Position numbers and translations under genes: made by a program | NCBI GenBank assembly: GCA_014237925.1 | Contig: JABACB010000002.1 | Span: 1 to 47,969 of the forward strand | Length of the DNA: 47,969 nucleotides | Origin: Alphaproteobacteria bacterium | GTDB taxonomy: Bacteria; Pseudomonadota; Alphaproteobacteria; JABAAW01 | Direction: 5' to 3' | Notes under the pieces: model-generated | What the model was told of the DNA's origin: nothing | Database searches by the model: none | Seen by the model: only the letters and a program-made list of their open reading frames with translations | Shown: positions 1-8,550 of the stretch, in pieces | How positions within the stretch are numbered: the stretch's first letter is position 1 | Layout: each line of letters begins with the position of its first letter

Positions 1-1
1 C

Positions 2-106
2 CGACTAACATGGTGGAGCGTGCCGCCCATGCTCGTCGCAGGCTTTCTCACGCCCCTGCCCTACAGCTATTGGAGGCTCAAAGCTTTTGGTATCGCCTGC
101 CACTGA
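2..106 (+). CDS. C-terminal end of an unrecognised gene (partial)
   Basis: This frame is open from the window edge to a TGA and overlaps the proposed rlmN start. The readable tail is rich in Trp, Pro and hydrophobic residues (WWSVPP, then VAGFLTPLPYSYW) and ends FGIACH. It could be the last membrane-adjacent stretch of an inner-membrane protein. A second frame is also open to about position 135, so the assignment rests only on the protein-like composition. I do not recognise the family. Confidence 0.3.
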   Translation, partial: RLTWWSVPPMLVAGFLTPLPYSYWRLKAFGIACH

Positions 107-1250
107 CATCACGCCTCCTTACTCCTCTCTCTTGACAGAAAAAAAGGGGTTGTTCGGACTGTCGCGCGAAGAGCTTTTAGAGCTCGTCGTAGGGTTGAAA
201 CAGCCTCCCTATCGCGCCCGACAGATCTTCCAGTACATGTACGCGCGGGGAGGAACTTCGTTTCAACACCTTTCTTCGCTGCCGCTTGCGCTACGCAAAG
301 AGCTCGATCAAAAATTTTGCATCGCACGTGCTGCCGTCGTCTCGAAGGAGGTTTCGAGCGACGGCACGAGGAAGTGGCTGTTGCAATTCGCCGACGGCGC
401 GCGCGCGGAGACCGTCTATATTCCTGAAGAAGACCGAGGAACGTTGTGTCTGTCGTCTCAGGTGGGCTGCACGCTGAACTGCCGCTTTTGCCATACGGGA
501 ACGCAGCTCTTCGTACGCAATCTGAGCGCGAGCGAAATCCTTCAACAGGTTGCCTGCGCCAGAGACGCGCTGGACGATTGGCAGAAACCCGACAAGCGAA
601 CGATCTCCAACATCGTCATGATGGGCATGGGAGAGCCCCTCTACAACTTCGAGCAGGTGGCAGCAGCGCTCACGATCATGATGGACGCAGAAGCGTTTTG
701 TTTTTCGCGCAAAAAGATAACGCTTTCTACGGCGGGCGTGGTGCCGAACATTCCTCTTGTCGGAGAACGGCTCGGCGTCCAGCTTGCGATCTCGTTGCAC
801 GCAAGCGACGACAAATTGCGCGACACGCTCGTTCCGCTCAACCGCAAGTATCCGCTCGCCGAGCTGATGCAAGCCTGTCGCGCCTATCCGCGCCTGAAGA
901 ACGCCGAGCGCATCACCTTCGAGTATGTGATGCTGGAAGGTGTCAACGACTCGCTGCAACAGGCACAAGAGCTTGTCAGGCTTATTCGCGGCATTCCTGC
1001 CAAGGTCAATTTGATTCCTTTCAACCCCTGGCCTGAGGCGCCTTATCGCTGTTCGCCCCTTGCGCGCATGCGCGATTTTGCCGCTGTTGTGCAGAAAGCC
1101 GGCTACGCAGCCCCGTTGAGGAAGCCGCGCGGATGCGACATCATGGCAGCCTGCGGACAGCTGAGAACGGCAAGCGTGCGCCTGCCCAAAGGGGTCGGGC
1201 TAGAGAAGCGGAGGGAGCCGCGTTCGTATGAGACACAAGCCTGCTCGTGA
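87..1250 (+). CDS. rlmN: RlmN, dual-specificity 23S rRNA / tRNA adenine C2 methyltransferase
   Basis: Radical SAM enzyme that methylates C2 of A2503 in 23S rRNA and A37 in a subset of tRNAs, using a methyl-cysteine relay. The CxxxCxxC iron-sulfur motif is visible at residues 128-135 (GCTLNCRFC). The second conserved cysteine lies near the C-terminus in AACGQL, which in the family is the methyl-carrying residue. The 387-residue length is normal. The start is a TTG with TGGAGG ten bases upstream; a second TTG at 132 would remove the first 15 residues, which are not conserved. It is followed after 24 bp by ruvX, so the two may be co-transcribed. Confidence 0.95.
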   Translation: MVSPATDITPPYSSLLTEKKGLFGLSREELLELVVGLKQPPYRARQIFQYMYARGGTSFQHLSSLPLALRKELDQKFCIARAAVVSKEVSSDGTRKWLLQFADGARAETVYIPEEDRGTLCLSSQVGCTLNCRFCHTGTQLFVRNLSASEILQQVACARDALDDWQKPDKRTISNIVMMGMGEPLYNFEQVAAALTIMMDAEAFCFSRKKITLSTAGVVPNIPLVGERLGVQLAISLHASDDKLRDTLVPLNRKYPLAELMQACRAYPRLKNAERITFEYVMLEGVNDSLQQAQELVRLIRGIPAKVNLIPFNPWPEAPYRCSPLARMRDFAAVVQKAGYAAPLRKPRGCDIMAACGQLRTASVRLPKGVGLEKRREPRSYETQACS

Positions 1251-1274
1251 GGCTGCGCACAGGGGCTGTCTAAG

Positions 1275-1748
1275 ATGCTGCATTTTGTCTACGAGAGTCT
1301 TGAGGATTTTTTTGCACGATTGCCGAAGCGCGGCAGCTTGCTTGCGCTCGACTTCGGGACGAAGCGTATCGGGGTTGCGGCGAGCACGGTAGAGCGAAGG
1401 CTTGCTGTCGCCTTGCCTGTGCTTTGGCGCAAGAACTTGAGGAGCGATCTCGATTTCTTGCAAAGGCTTTTTGCCGAGCGCGATGCAGTCGCTTGGGTTG
1501 TAGGCTTGCCGCTTTCGCTCTCGGGCAAGGAGAGCGCCATGTCGTCGGAGGTTCGGCGTTTTGTCGAAAAGTTGTTGGCGAAAAACCCTCATCCTCTTTT
1601 GCTGTTCGACGAGCGTCTTACTTCTGCGCTCGTCGAGCGTGCAGCGCGCGAGACTTTCGGCAGGAACATCCAGCGAAAGAAACCTCTCGACTCTCAGGCG
1701 GCGACGCTGCTGCTGCAAAATTGTCTCGAAAGCTTTAGACAAAAATAA
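1275..1748 (+). CDS. ruvX: RuvX/YqgF, putative Holliday-junction resolvase / pre-16S rRNA nuclease
   Basis: RNase H-fold nuclease of the YqgF family, implicated in 16S rRNA 5'-end maturation and proposed as a Holliday-junction resolvase. The N-terminal LALDFGTKRIGVA box carries the first catalytic Asp; VVGLPLSLSG and LLFDERLTS follow in the usual order. Length (157 aa) is close to the family norm of about 140, with a slightly longer N-terminus. It sits directly after rlmN and before a tRNA gene. Confidence 0.93.
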   Translation: MLHFVYESLEDFFARLPKRGSLLALDFGTKRIGVAASTVERRLAVALPVLWRKNLRSDLDFLQRLFAERDAVAWVVGLPLSLSGKESAMSSEVRRFVEKLLAKNPHPLLLFDERLTSALVERAARETFGRNIQRKKPLDSQAATLLLQNCLESFRQK

Positions 1749-1750
1749 AA

Positions 1751-1759
1751 TGTGGATAA
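1751..1759 (-). promoter_or_regulatory. Perfect DnaA-box-like 9-mer
   Basis: The top strand reads TGTGGATAA, the exact reverse complement of the classical high-affinity DnaA box TTATCCACA. It begins two bases after the ruvX stop and lies in the 112-bp AT-rich gap before tRNA-Thr. I see no second perfect copy beside it. It may be a regulatory or titration site, or chance. Confidence 0.45.
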
Positions 1760-1860
1760 CTATGCTTGTCCGCTAGAATGAAAGAGGAAGTTGATTCATA
1801 GTTAAGATTCTGCATTTTTTCTGACGATTCTCCGCAGAATTTTGAAGCTTCTTTCAAGGA

Positions 1861-1932
1861 GCCGACATAGCTCAGTGGTAGAGCAAGGGTTTTGTAAACC
1901 CTAGGTCCGCGGTTCGAATCCGTGTGTCGGCA
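1861..1932 (+). tRNA. tRNA-Thr (anticodon UGU)
   Basis: Full cloverleaf by eye: acceptor GCCGACA pairs with TGTCGGC, discriminator A, D arm GCTC...GAGC, anticodon stem AGGGT/ACCCT around loop TTTGTAA (anticodon TGT), variable AGGTC, T arm with TTCGAAT. The 3' CCA is not encoded. Confidence 0.96.
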
Positions 1933-2028
1933 AGAAAAAATAAGAAGAGAGAAAACAAGAATGGCGTGTGAAAATCTTGGCTTGTCGACTCGTGCTTGCG
2001 CGAGAGGGGAATCCGTCTTGAAGTTGAC

Positions 2029-3126
2029 ATGAGAACCCTTGTCGATACGGCGTTTCACGCTCTTGGCTTTCTTCCTCCTGAACGCGCGCGCGACCTAGCC
2101 CTTTTCGGTACGCGTCTTATCCGATCGTCGCGTGTTGTCGATTCGTCGCGTCTTCAGCAAGACCTTTGGTCTTTGCTGTTTTCGAACCCCATTGGTTTGG
2201 CAGCAGGGTTTGACAAGAACGCTGTCGCCGTCTCGTCGCTCGGCAAGATGGGGTTTGGCTTCATCGAAATCGGCTCGGTCACCAAGAATCCGCGCCGCGG
2301 CAATCCGAAACGTCCGCGCATGTTTCGCCTTGAACAAGACCAAGCGATCGTCAACCAGCTCTCGCTTCCCAACGACGGGCTACAGCGCATCGAGCAACGT
2401 TTGCGTCGTCATTTCAATCGTGCGCAACGGTCTGCCGAGAGCGTCCATCAGCGCGCTCGCCCTGTGCTGGGGGCGAACATTGCGCCTGAGCCCGAAAACA
2501 AAGACGCTGCCTCCTGTTGCGAGGAGTTGGTGTCGTGTTTCCAGTCTCTGCAGCCTGTCGTCGACTACATCGCGCTCAATGTCTCCTGTCCCAACGGCGC
2601 TCGACGCTTTATCGATGTTCTGCCACCGAAAGAAATCGCCAAGCTCGTAGAGTCCATGCGCGCAGCCGAGCCTGGCAAACGACGCATTCCTCTGCTGGTG
2701 AAAATTTCTCCTGATTTTCTACCGAACGAGTATTTGGCGCTCGCCGACCTTGCCATCGACGGTGTCTTCGACGGCATCATCGCGGGCAACACGACGACCA
2801 TGCGCACGACCGCGTTGCGCTCGCCCGATGCCAACGAGGCGGGCGGGCTCAGCGGAAAACCGCTTGCGTCCGGCACCGATCGTCTGCTCGCCGAGCTGTA
2901 TCGCCACACGAAAGGCAAGGTCGTGCTTGTCGGCTGCGGCGGCGTCTTTTCCGTTCAAGACGCTATGCGACAAATTCTCAACGGCGCGTCGCTTGTCCAG
3001 CTCTACACGGGGCTCGTCTATCGAGGACCTCGTCTCGTCGATCAGATGCGCTTCGAGTTCTCGACCATGCTGCGCCAGTACAAGCTCTCCTCGATCGGAG
3101 ATGCGGTCGGCAAAGCCGTCTCCTGA
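2029..3126 (+). CDS. pyrD: Dihydroorotate dehydrogenase (quinone), class 2
   Basis: Membrane-associated FMN enzyme of pyrimidine synthesis that oxidises dihydroorotate with quinone. The N-terminal helical segment (PPERARDLALFGTRLI) is the class 2 membrane-binding part. FMN/substrate motifs follow: GLAAGFDKNAVAV, GFIEIGSVT, NRLSLPNDG-type (here NQLSLPNDG), and NVSCPNG with the class 2 catalytic Ser. The C-terminal phosphate-binding GCGGVFSVQDAM and QLYTGLVYRGP are also present. The ATG at 2029 matches the family start; an in-frame TTG at 1996 would add 11 residues. An insertion rich in Pro/Glu (about residues 145-170) lies before the active-site loop. The HAD gene follows after 8 bp. Confidence 0.94.
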   Translation: MRTLVDTAFHALGFLPPERARDLALFGTRLIRSSRVVDSSRLQQDLWSLLFSNPIGLAAGFDKNAVAVSSLGKMGFGFIEIGSVTKNPRRGNPKRPRMFRLEQDQAIVNQLSLPNDGLQRIEQRLRRHFNRAQRSAESVHQRARPVLGANIAPEPENKDAASCCEELVSCFQSLQPVVDYIALNVSCPNGARRFIDVLPPKEIAKLVESMRAAEPGKRRIPLLVKISPDFLPNEYLALADLAIDGVFDGIIAGNTTTMRTTALRSPDANEAGGLSGKPLASGTDRLLAELYRHTKGKVVLVGCGGVFSVQDAMRQILNGASLVQLYTGLVYRGPRLVDQMRFEFSTMLRQYKLSSIGDAVGKAVS

Positions 3127-3134
3127 CGGGTTCG

Positions 3135-4016
3135 ATGACGGAGATCGCAACGCGGCTCGGCGAGATCGCCGAGCCCTTCCCCGCCCTCATCGTCGACCAA
3201 TGGGGCGTGATGCACGACGGCTGTCACGCTCTTCCTGGAGCGATGCACGCACTCTCCGACGCCAAACGGCGAGGCAAGAGCATCGTGACGCTTTCCAACT
3301 CGAGCAAGCCGCGCCATCTTGCAAAAAAGATGTTGGACGATTTAGGCTTTTTGCAAGGCGTGCATTACGACCACATCGTCACTTCGGGAGCAGACATGCG
3401 CGACCACATTCGAGATCCGCAGGACGATTTCTACCGTGCCTTGCCTGAGCGTCCTCGTCTTTTTGTTCTTGCAACCTACGACGGAGACTTGGCGTTGTTG
3501 GACGGGCTGCCTTGCGAGACGACGCACGACTTGGAGGAGGCTGACGGCATGATGATCACCGGACTGAAAGAGGGAGAGTCGCCCGAAGATTTTCACGATC
3601 TTTTAGACCGAGCGCGAATGCGAGACTTGCCGTTGATTTGTCCGAACGCAGACAGGTGGGTAGCCATGCCTTGCGGTCGTCTGCATCCTTGCGCGGCGTT
3701 GGTGGCGGAAGCTTACGCCGAGAGGGGAGGGCGGGTAAGGCTTCACGGCAAGCCTGACGCGCACATTTACTATTCGTGTTTTCGGCTTGCGGGACTGAAG
3801 GATTCAAGAGATTTTTTGGCGATCGGCGATTCGTTGAATAACGACATCGGAGGAGCGATCAATGCCAAATGTGGAGCGTCGGTGTTGATTGCGGGCGGCA
3901 TTCATCGCGCGGAGCTGCTGGACGAAGGGGGAGAGATCGATGCGCGCAAGCTCGCTGCGCTTGTGGAGAAGACGGGCATCGAGCCTACTTATGCGATGGC
4001 GGAACTACGCGGCTAA
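3135..4016 (+). CDS. HAD-superfamily class IIA hydrolase (TIGR01459-like)
   Basis: Cytosolic HAD phosphatase of unknown substrate, a group common in alphaproteobacteria. Motif I is in LIVDQWGVMHDG near residue 20, motif II is the Ser of TLSNSS near residue 56, and the acidic motif is IGDSLNNDIGGA near residue 237. The C-terminal part (HGKPDAHIY) matches the NagD/class IIA arrangement with the cap inserted between motifs II and III. It follows pyrD closely and is probably in the same transcript. The sequence does not show a specific reaction. Confidence 0.85.
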   Translation: MTEIATRLGEIAEPFPALIVDQWGVMHDGCHALPGAMHALSDAKRRGKSIVTLSNSSKPRHLAKKMLDDLGFLQGVHYDHIVTSGADMRDHIRDPQDDFYRALPERPRLFVLATYDGDLALLDGLPCETTHDLEEADGMMITGLKEGESPEDFHDLLDRARMRDLPLICPNADRWVAMPCGRLHPCAALVAEAYAERGGRVRLHGKPDAHIYYSCFRLAGLKDSRDFLAIGDSLNNDIGGAINAKCGASVLIAGGIHRAELLDEGGEIDARKLAALVEKTGIEPTYAMAELRG

Positions 4017-4447
4017 AACCGATCAAAGAGTTTCCATACGATCCGTCAGCAATAACAACAAGGCAACACCTAACTACCAAGTCTGCCTTTTTTGTTCTAT
4101 GGCGCGTTCCAGCGAATCGAACCTTGCGTTCGCGGTGCGCTCTAACGCTTAGCATCGATTCTGGCTTCGAGGGATTCAGGCGCGTTTTTGCCCGCGTTTT
4201 TGCCCGCGTTTTTGCCCGCATTTTTACCCGCATTTTTACCTTAGTCCCGTAACCGCCAAGAACAAGAATCTCTACAAAAACTTAATTGCCGCCGTCATCA
4301 AGCCGATCATCAAGGTCACCCACCCAAACCAACCCCGCCAAGCCGCCTCTCATCCTCCCCCCTTGACAACAATCCCCAAAAACAACACCTTGCAAGCATA
4401 GCGATCTCCCGCAAAGCCCCCCCGCAAAGCAACGCAGAGGAAAAGTC
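4017..4447 (+). other. 431-bp gene-free region with a 12-bp tandem array
   Basis: Between the HAD gene and cytochrome b561 I see no credible gene. Short ORFs here are low-complexity reads of the repeat. It holds five tandem 12-bp units (4181-4240) followed by a C- and A-rich stretch. No clear terminator or promoter is visible. Confidence 0.6.
4181..4240 (+). repeat. Five 12-bp tandem repeats
   Basis: Three identical units CGCGTTTTTGCC are followed by two identical variants CGCATTTTTACC. The paired G-to-A changes in the last two units suggest one diverged unit was itself duplicated. The array lies 165 bp after the HAD stop. Confidence 0.92.
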
Positions 4448-5128
4448 ATGCCTGCAACGAAATCTTCAGCATCGTCACGCCACCGAATTTGGGACCTCCC
4501 GACCCGAACCTTCCACTGGGCGCTCCTTCTCTGCCTCATTGGTGCCGTCGCCTCCGTTAAAGCAGGACAAATGCAAGCACACCTCGTCTTCGGATCGTCT
4601 CTGCTCACGCTCGTTCTCTTTCGAATCCTGTGGGGATTCGTAGGCTCACAAACCTCGCGCTTTCGATTCTTCCTGCCCTACCCGAACGCTGTTCTCGCTT
4701 GCCTTAAAGCCTTCTTCCAAAAAAACAGCTCCCACATAGGACACGACGCATTGGGAGGGCTTGCAACATTGACTCTGCTCGCCGTTCTCTTCATAACCCC
4801 CGTCGTTGGCATGTTCGCAAACGACGATATCCTCTTTGAAGGACCGCTTGCTCCCCTCGTCTCGAAATCCCTCAGCAACTTCCTTGCCTCCGTCCACAAA
4901 CAACTCGCCACGGTCGTCATCGTTCTTGTCAGCCTTCACATCGCTGTCGTCTTATTCAATCAATTCTACAAAAAAGACAACCTCATCTCCCCCATGGTCT
5001 ACGGCGACAAAACACTGCCTTCTCGCCTCGCGCAACAAGCGAAAACGCTCCGCTTCGTTCCTCGCTACCAAGCCGTCCTCTGTTTTGCCCTTGCTGCCGC
5101 CGTCGTTGCAAGCGTTGTGCTTCTCTGA
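4448..5128 (+). CDS. Cytochrome b561-type diheme inner-membrane protein
   Basis: Four-helix membrane b-type cytochrome of the bacterial b561 / Ni-Fe hydrogenase b-subunit fold. The start (RIWDLPTRTFHWALL) is diagnostic, with the conserved Trp-Asp and the first heme-ligand His. Further His residues occur near residue 42 (QAHLVFG) and in SLHIAVVLFNQFY in the last helix. Four hydrophobic stretches are visible. C-terminal basic linker then a final hydrophobic segment (ALAAAVVASVVLL). It likely passes electrons between the quinone pool and a soluble or periplasmic partner; the partner is not evident here. Confidence 0.85.
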   Translation: MPATKSSASSRHRIWDLPTRTFHWALLLCLIGAVASVKAGQMQAHLVFGSSLLTLVLFRILWGFVGSQTSRFRFFLPYPNAVLACLKAFFQKNSSHIGHDALGGLATLTLLAVLFITPVVGMFANDDILFEGPLAPLVSKSLSNFLASVHKQLATVVIVLVSLHIAVVLFNQFYKKDNLISPMVYGDKTLPSRLAQQAKTLRFVPRYQAVLCFALAAAVVASVVLL

Positions 5129-5176
5129 CCTTAAGCTTGTCCGCCACAACAGATTCGTTGCCAAGATCCTGCCGCC

Positions 5177-7279
5177 ATGTCGGAGGCAACAACACGCGAG
5201 CATACACGCATAACCGAAGGACAACCCTCGGAATCTCTGTCGAGCGAACCTGCCTCTGAGCCTACCTCTGAGCCCATCTTCGATTCCGCCCGCGACCATG
5301 ATTCTGCCTCACAACCCGTTATCCGACGTCTTTCGCAGAAAGTCATCAACCGCATCGCCGCCGGCGAAGTGTTGGAAAGACCCTCTGCTGCCGTCAAGGA
5401 GCTTGTTGAAAATGCGCTCGACGCACAAGCCTCCAAAATTCGCGTCTCTATTCGACACGGCGGAAAATCGCTGTTGCGCGTCCAAGACGACGGCTGCGGC
5501 ATGGACAAGAAAAGCCTGCTGCTCGCCGTCGAACGACACGCAACCTCCAAGCTGCCGACAAACGACTTGCTGGATATTCACACCTTCGGCTTCCGCGGCG
5601 AAGCTCTCGCCGCCATCACCTCGGTTAGCCGAACGCTCGTCAAAAGCTGCACGAGGGCGGGAGACGCCGCCGAAATTTTCGTCGAAGCCGGAAAGGTCTC
5701 CGAACCCAAAGCCTCTACCCAATCCCAAGGCACCGACATACAGGTGCAAGATCTCTTCTTCGCAACCCCCGCACGATTGCGATTCCTCCGTAGCGACTCC
5801 TACGAAACTACCCTCGTCCTCGCGCAAATAGAGCGCATCGCGCTCGCCAATCCCTATGTGCAATTCGAATGCTTCGACGACACAAAACGAAAGCTCTTCC
5901 TGCCCGCAAGCAGCCACTCTCTCCCCATCAACGCCTTCCAAGAACGCATCGCGCAAGTCATGGGAAAGCTCTTTTTGGAAAACGCCTTTCCCGTCATTGC
6001 ACAACAGCAACGCATGCGTCTGCAAGCCGTTTGCTCCTTTCCTTCGCACCACATCAACCGCTCTGCCAAACAGTTTCTGTTCATTAATCGCCGCCCTGTA
6101 CAAGACCGAACGCTTGCCAGCGTCGTGCGCGTCGCTTACGGCGACTCTGTTCCGGCAAGACGTTTTCCCCTCTTCGTCGCCTTCTTGGAGGCGCCGCGGC
6201 GCGAAGTTGATGTCAATGTGCATCCCAGCAAAACAGAGGTGCGATTCCGCGACCCGCAAACCGTTCGAGCTTTCCTCTTGGCATCGGTGAAAACAGCCCT
6301 GGAGAAAAACGCGCGACACAAAAAAAACATCGCTGCGACGCTGGGAGACATCGCAGACACGCAACCCCTTCCCCCACCTTCTCCCTCGACTTCGACGTCT
6401 TCGTCGGCTGCCGATCTTTCTTCGAACAGAGACCGACTCTCTCCTTCTTCATTCTCTGCTCCTTCATTCTCTCCTCCTTCATTCTCTCCTCCTTCGTCGC
6501 TCTCTCCCTCTACTCCTTCGCCTCAGTCGGCACAAAAAGAGCCGCTGACGGCAGGTCGGCAAGAAGATCAGCAAGAAGATCAGCAAGAAGAGAGGCGAAA
6601 GGGTCTGCAGGAAGGTTTGCAAGAAAGTTTGCAAAAGAACTTTGAAGAAAGTGCCGCTGTTCTTGAGGATCTGCTCGATCTGCCGCTCGGCATCGCCAAA
6701 GCCTGTCTCCATAAAAATTACATCGTTGCGCAAACGCACGACGGCATCACGATCGTCGACGCGCATGCTGCGCACGAACGCTTGCTCTTCGAGGCTCTGA
6801 AGCGCGACTACGCCGAGCGTCGCATTGCTGTTCAAAATCTTCTGATTCCCGAAATTGTTTCCCTTCCGCCCTCTGAAATCGAGTTGCTGCAGACCCAAGA
6901 CGAAAAGCTCAAACGAAACGCACAATCCTTCGGCTTCCTCTTCGAGCCTTTCGATGCCGACAATGTCTCGCTCAGAGGAATTCCTGCTATCCTCAAATCT
7001 TCGCACGCAGCGGAAATGACAACCGACCTCTGCGCGCTGCTACGCGAGAGCGCGAACGATGCCGAAAGTCTTCTGTCTCAAGCACTGGTCGACAAGATTC
7101 TCTCGCGCATCGCCTGCCACGCTGCCGTCAGGTCGCACAAAAACTTGGAGACAGAAGAAATGAACGCTCTCTTGCGCAAGATCGAACGAGAACCCAAAGC
7201 TGCACAATGCAACCACGGCAGACCGACGACGGTCGCCTTCTCGCTTAAAGACTTGGAAAAACTCTTCGCAAGAACATAG
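5177..7279 (+). CDS. mutL: DNA mismatch repair protein MutL (endonuclease type)
   Basis: Couples MutS mismatch recognition to strand incision. The GHKL ATPase starts at about residue 48 (VINRIAAGEV, then ELVENALDA, DDGCGM, TFGFRGEAL, TSK). The C-terminal domain (about 500-700) carries the metal-binding DxHAxxExxxxE motif as DAHAAHERLLFE, plus ACHAAVRS and CNHGRPT, so this is the nicking class. Oddities: a 47-residue Ser/Glu-rich N-terminal extension that precedes the normal start, and a linker (about 400-490) built from in-frame tandem repeats (SFSPP, QEDQ and LQEG/S units). The linker is normally disordered, so function is probably kept. Length 700 aa is at the long end. Confidence 0.95.
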   Translation: MSEATTREHTRITEGQPSESLSSEPASEPTSEPIFDSARDHDSASQPVIRRLSQKVINRIAAGEVLERPSAAVKELVENALDAQASKIRVSIRHGGKSLLRVQDDGCGMDKKSLLLAVERHATSKLPTNDLLDIHTFGFRGEALAAITSVSRTLVKSCTRAGDAAEIFVEAGKVSEPKASTQSQGTDIQVQDLFFATPARLRFLRSDSYETTLVLAQIERIALANPYVQFECFDDTKRKLFLPASSHSLPINAFQERIAQVMGKLFLENAFPVIAQQQRMRLQAVCSFPSHHINRSAKQFLFINRRPVQDRTLASVVRVAYGDSVPARRFPLFVAFLEAPRREVDVNVHPSKTEVRFRDPQTVRAFLLASVKTALEKNARHKKNIAATLGDIADTQPLPPPSPSTSTSSSAADLSSNRDRLSPSSFSAPSFSPPSFSPPSSLSPSTPSPQSAQKEPLTAGRQEDQQEDQQEERRKGLQEGLQESLQKNFEESAAVLEDLLDLPLGIAKACLHKNYIVAQTHDGITIVDAHAAHERLLFEALKRDYAERRIAVQNLLIPEIVSLPPSEIELLQTQDEKLKRNAQSFGFLFEPFDADNVSLRGIPAILKSSHAAEMTTDLCALLRESANDAESLLSQALVDKILSRIACHAAVRSHKNLETEEMNALLRKIEREPKAAQCNHGRPTTVAFSLKDLEKLFART
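5240..5275 (+). repeat. Three 12-bp in-frame units in the mutL N-terminal extension
   Basis: Consecutive units encode SSEP, ASEP and TSEP. They fall upstream of the conserved ATPase domain, in the part of MutL that other members lack. Confidence 0.75.
6448..6492 (+). repeat. Three 15-bp units in the mutL linker
   Basis: Units of TTCATTCTCTCCTCC (first copy with one G) encode a Ser-Phe-Ser-Pro-Pro repeat inside the interdomain linker. Confidence 0.9.
6560..6639 (+). repeat. 12-bp tandem units in the mutL linker
   Basis: Three CAAGAAGATCAG-like units (6560-6595) are followed by three diverged units starting CTGCAGGAAGGT (6604-6639). They encode QEDQ and LQEG/LQES/LQKN peptides, so two separate duplication events sit side by side. 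Confidence 0.85.
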
Positions 7280-7326
7280 CGCAAAAATATAGCGCGAAAA
7301 ATTCGACAGCAACTCTTCTCAGCCGT

Positions 7327-8550
7327 ATGAACACAAAACCCCTTCTGCTCGCTTGCCTTGCCACCTTCTTATATGTGCTTGCGCTCGCGCTCATTATTCC
7401 TTTCTTGCCGTTCCAAATTCTTGCCTTCGGCGGCTCTTACGCAAGTGTCGGAGGCATCTTTTCTGCTTTCTCCGCTGCCTCCTTCCTCTCCGCCCCGCTC
7501 TGGGGACGGGCGTGCGACAGGTGGGGTGTGAAAACAGTCCTTCTGGCAAGCGCCCTCTTGACGCTGCTCTCCTACACCGTCCTTTTCCTCGCGCCTTCCC
7601 TCCCCATCCTATACGCTGCACGCATCTTGGCGGGACTCGCCGCAGGGTGGCTGATCGCATGCCAAACGCTGGTCGCGCAAACCACCGATAGCAGACAGCG
7701 CACACGGGGCTTGGGATTGCTAGGCGCAGCCTTCGGAACGGGCTTCGCCGCAGGACACGCCCTCAGCGCATGGCTGCTGGGAGAAAACCTTATCCCTGCC
7801 AAAACGCCCGTTCTTGCAGCATGCTTCGTCGTGCTCGCCGCAATCGCCCTGGCAACAACTTTCTCACGACAAAACACCTCGCCCAAAAACAGTGCCAACG
7901 ATGGTGCACAAAAAAATCTGAAACGAAGTTTAAAACAAGGCCGTAGAGGATGGTTCGATGTTTTCGTCCTTTTTCAAACGAGGACGCTTGCTGCCGTTGC
8001 GCTCGTCTATTTTTTAGTCTCGCTCTCGTTCCACGGCTTCGAGGGAACCTTCGCCCTTTGGGTGGAGAAGACCTTGGCTTTCGGACCCAGAGAAGTCGCT
8101 CTGCTACTGACATACGCTTCGCTGGTCGTGATCGTCGTGCAAGGAGGGCTCGTCGGTGCGCTCGCAAGACGGCAGGGAGAAACAGCCGTCGTCTTTCTAG
8201 GGATCGCCTGTCTTGCAAGCGGACTTGCCTTCCTCGCCTTTGCAACAAGCCTCGCGCTCTTGCTGCTTGCTCTCACTTTGATCGCCATCGGCATCAGCTT
8301 CCACAATCCCGCCATGCAAAGCTTGATAAGCCAAAGGGCGGAACGACAAGGCGAAACCTTCGGAATTTTGCAGGCACTTACAAGTCTCGCGCGTACGATC
8401 GCTCCCTTTGGATTCGCGCTCGTCGCAACAGCCTGGGGAGGAACAATCCTCTACGCTCTTCTCGCCGTCGCACTTCTCCTCCTCTTTGTCCTCGTCAAAA
8501 CCTTCGCCTTGCTGGACAGCAAACCCTCTCGATCCGTCAAAAAGGCTTGA
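7327..8550 (+). CDS. MFS drug/metabolite exporter (DHA1-like, 12 TM)
   Basis: Proton-driven inner-membrane transporter. About twelve hydrophobic segments are visible. The loop 2-3 signature GRACDRWGVKTVLL and the motif-C-like GAAFGTGFAAGHALSAWL in helix 5 place it with DHA1 (tetracycline/multidrug) antiporters. A polar cytoplasmic loop (about 180-210) separates the two six-helix halves. Substrate cannot be predicted. The last 14 bp overlap the 3' end of convergent hemJ. Confidence 0.82.
   Translation: MNTKPLLLACLATFLYVLALALIIPFLPFQILAFGGSYASVGGIFSAFSAASFLSAPLWGRACDRWGVKTVLLASALLTLLSYTVLFLAPSLPILYAARILAGLAAGWLIACQTLVAQTTDSRQRTRGLGLLGAAFGTGFAAGHALSAWLLGENLIPAKTPVLAACFVVLAAIALATTFSRQNTSPKNSANDGAQKNLKRSLKQGRRGWFDVFVLFQTRTLAAVALVYFLVSLSFHGFEGTFALWVEKTLAFGPREVALLLTYASLVVIVVQGGLVGALARRQGETAVVFLGIACLASGLAFLAFATSLALLLLALTLIAIGISFHNPAMQSLISQRAERQGETFGILQALTSLARTIAPFGFALVATAWGGTILYALLAVALLLLFVLVKTFALLDSKPSRSVKKA

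Noticed and set aside
3985-4252. Small basic protein encoded over the 4.2-kb repeats
   Set aside because: Both strands give only low-complexity reads of the 12-bp units, with no SD or conserved part.
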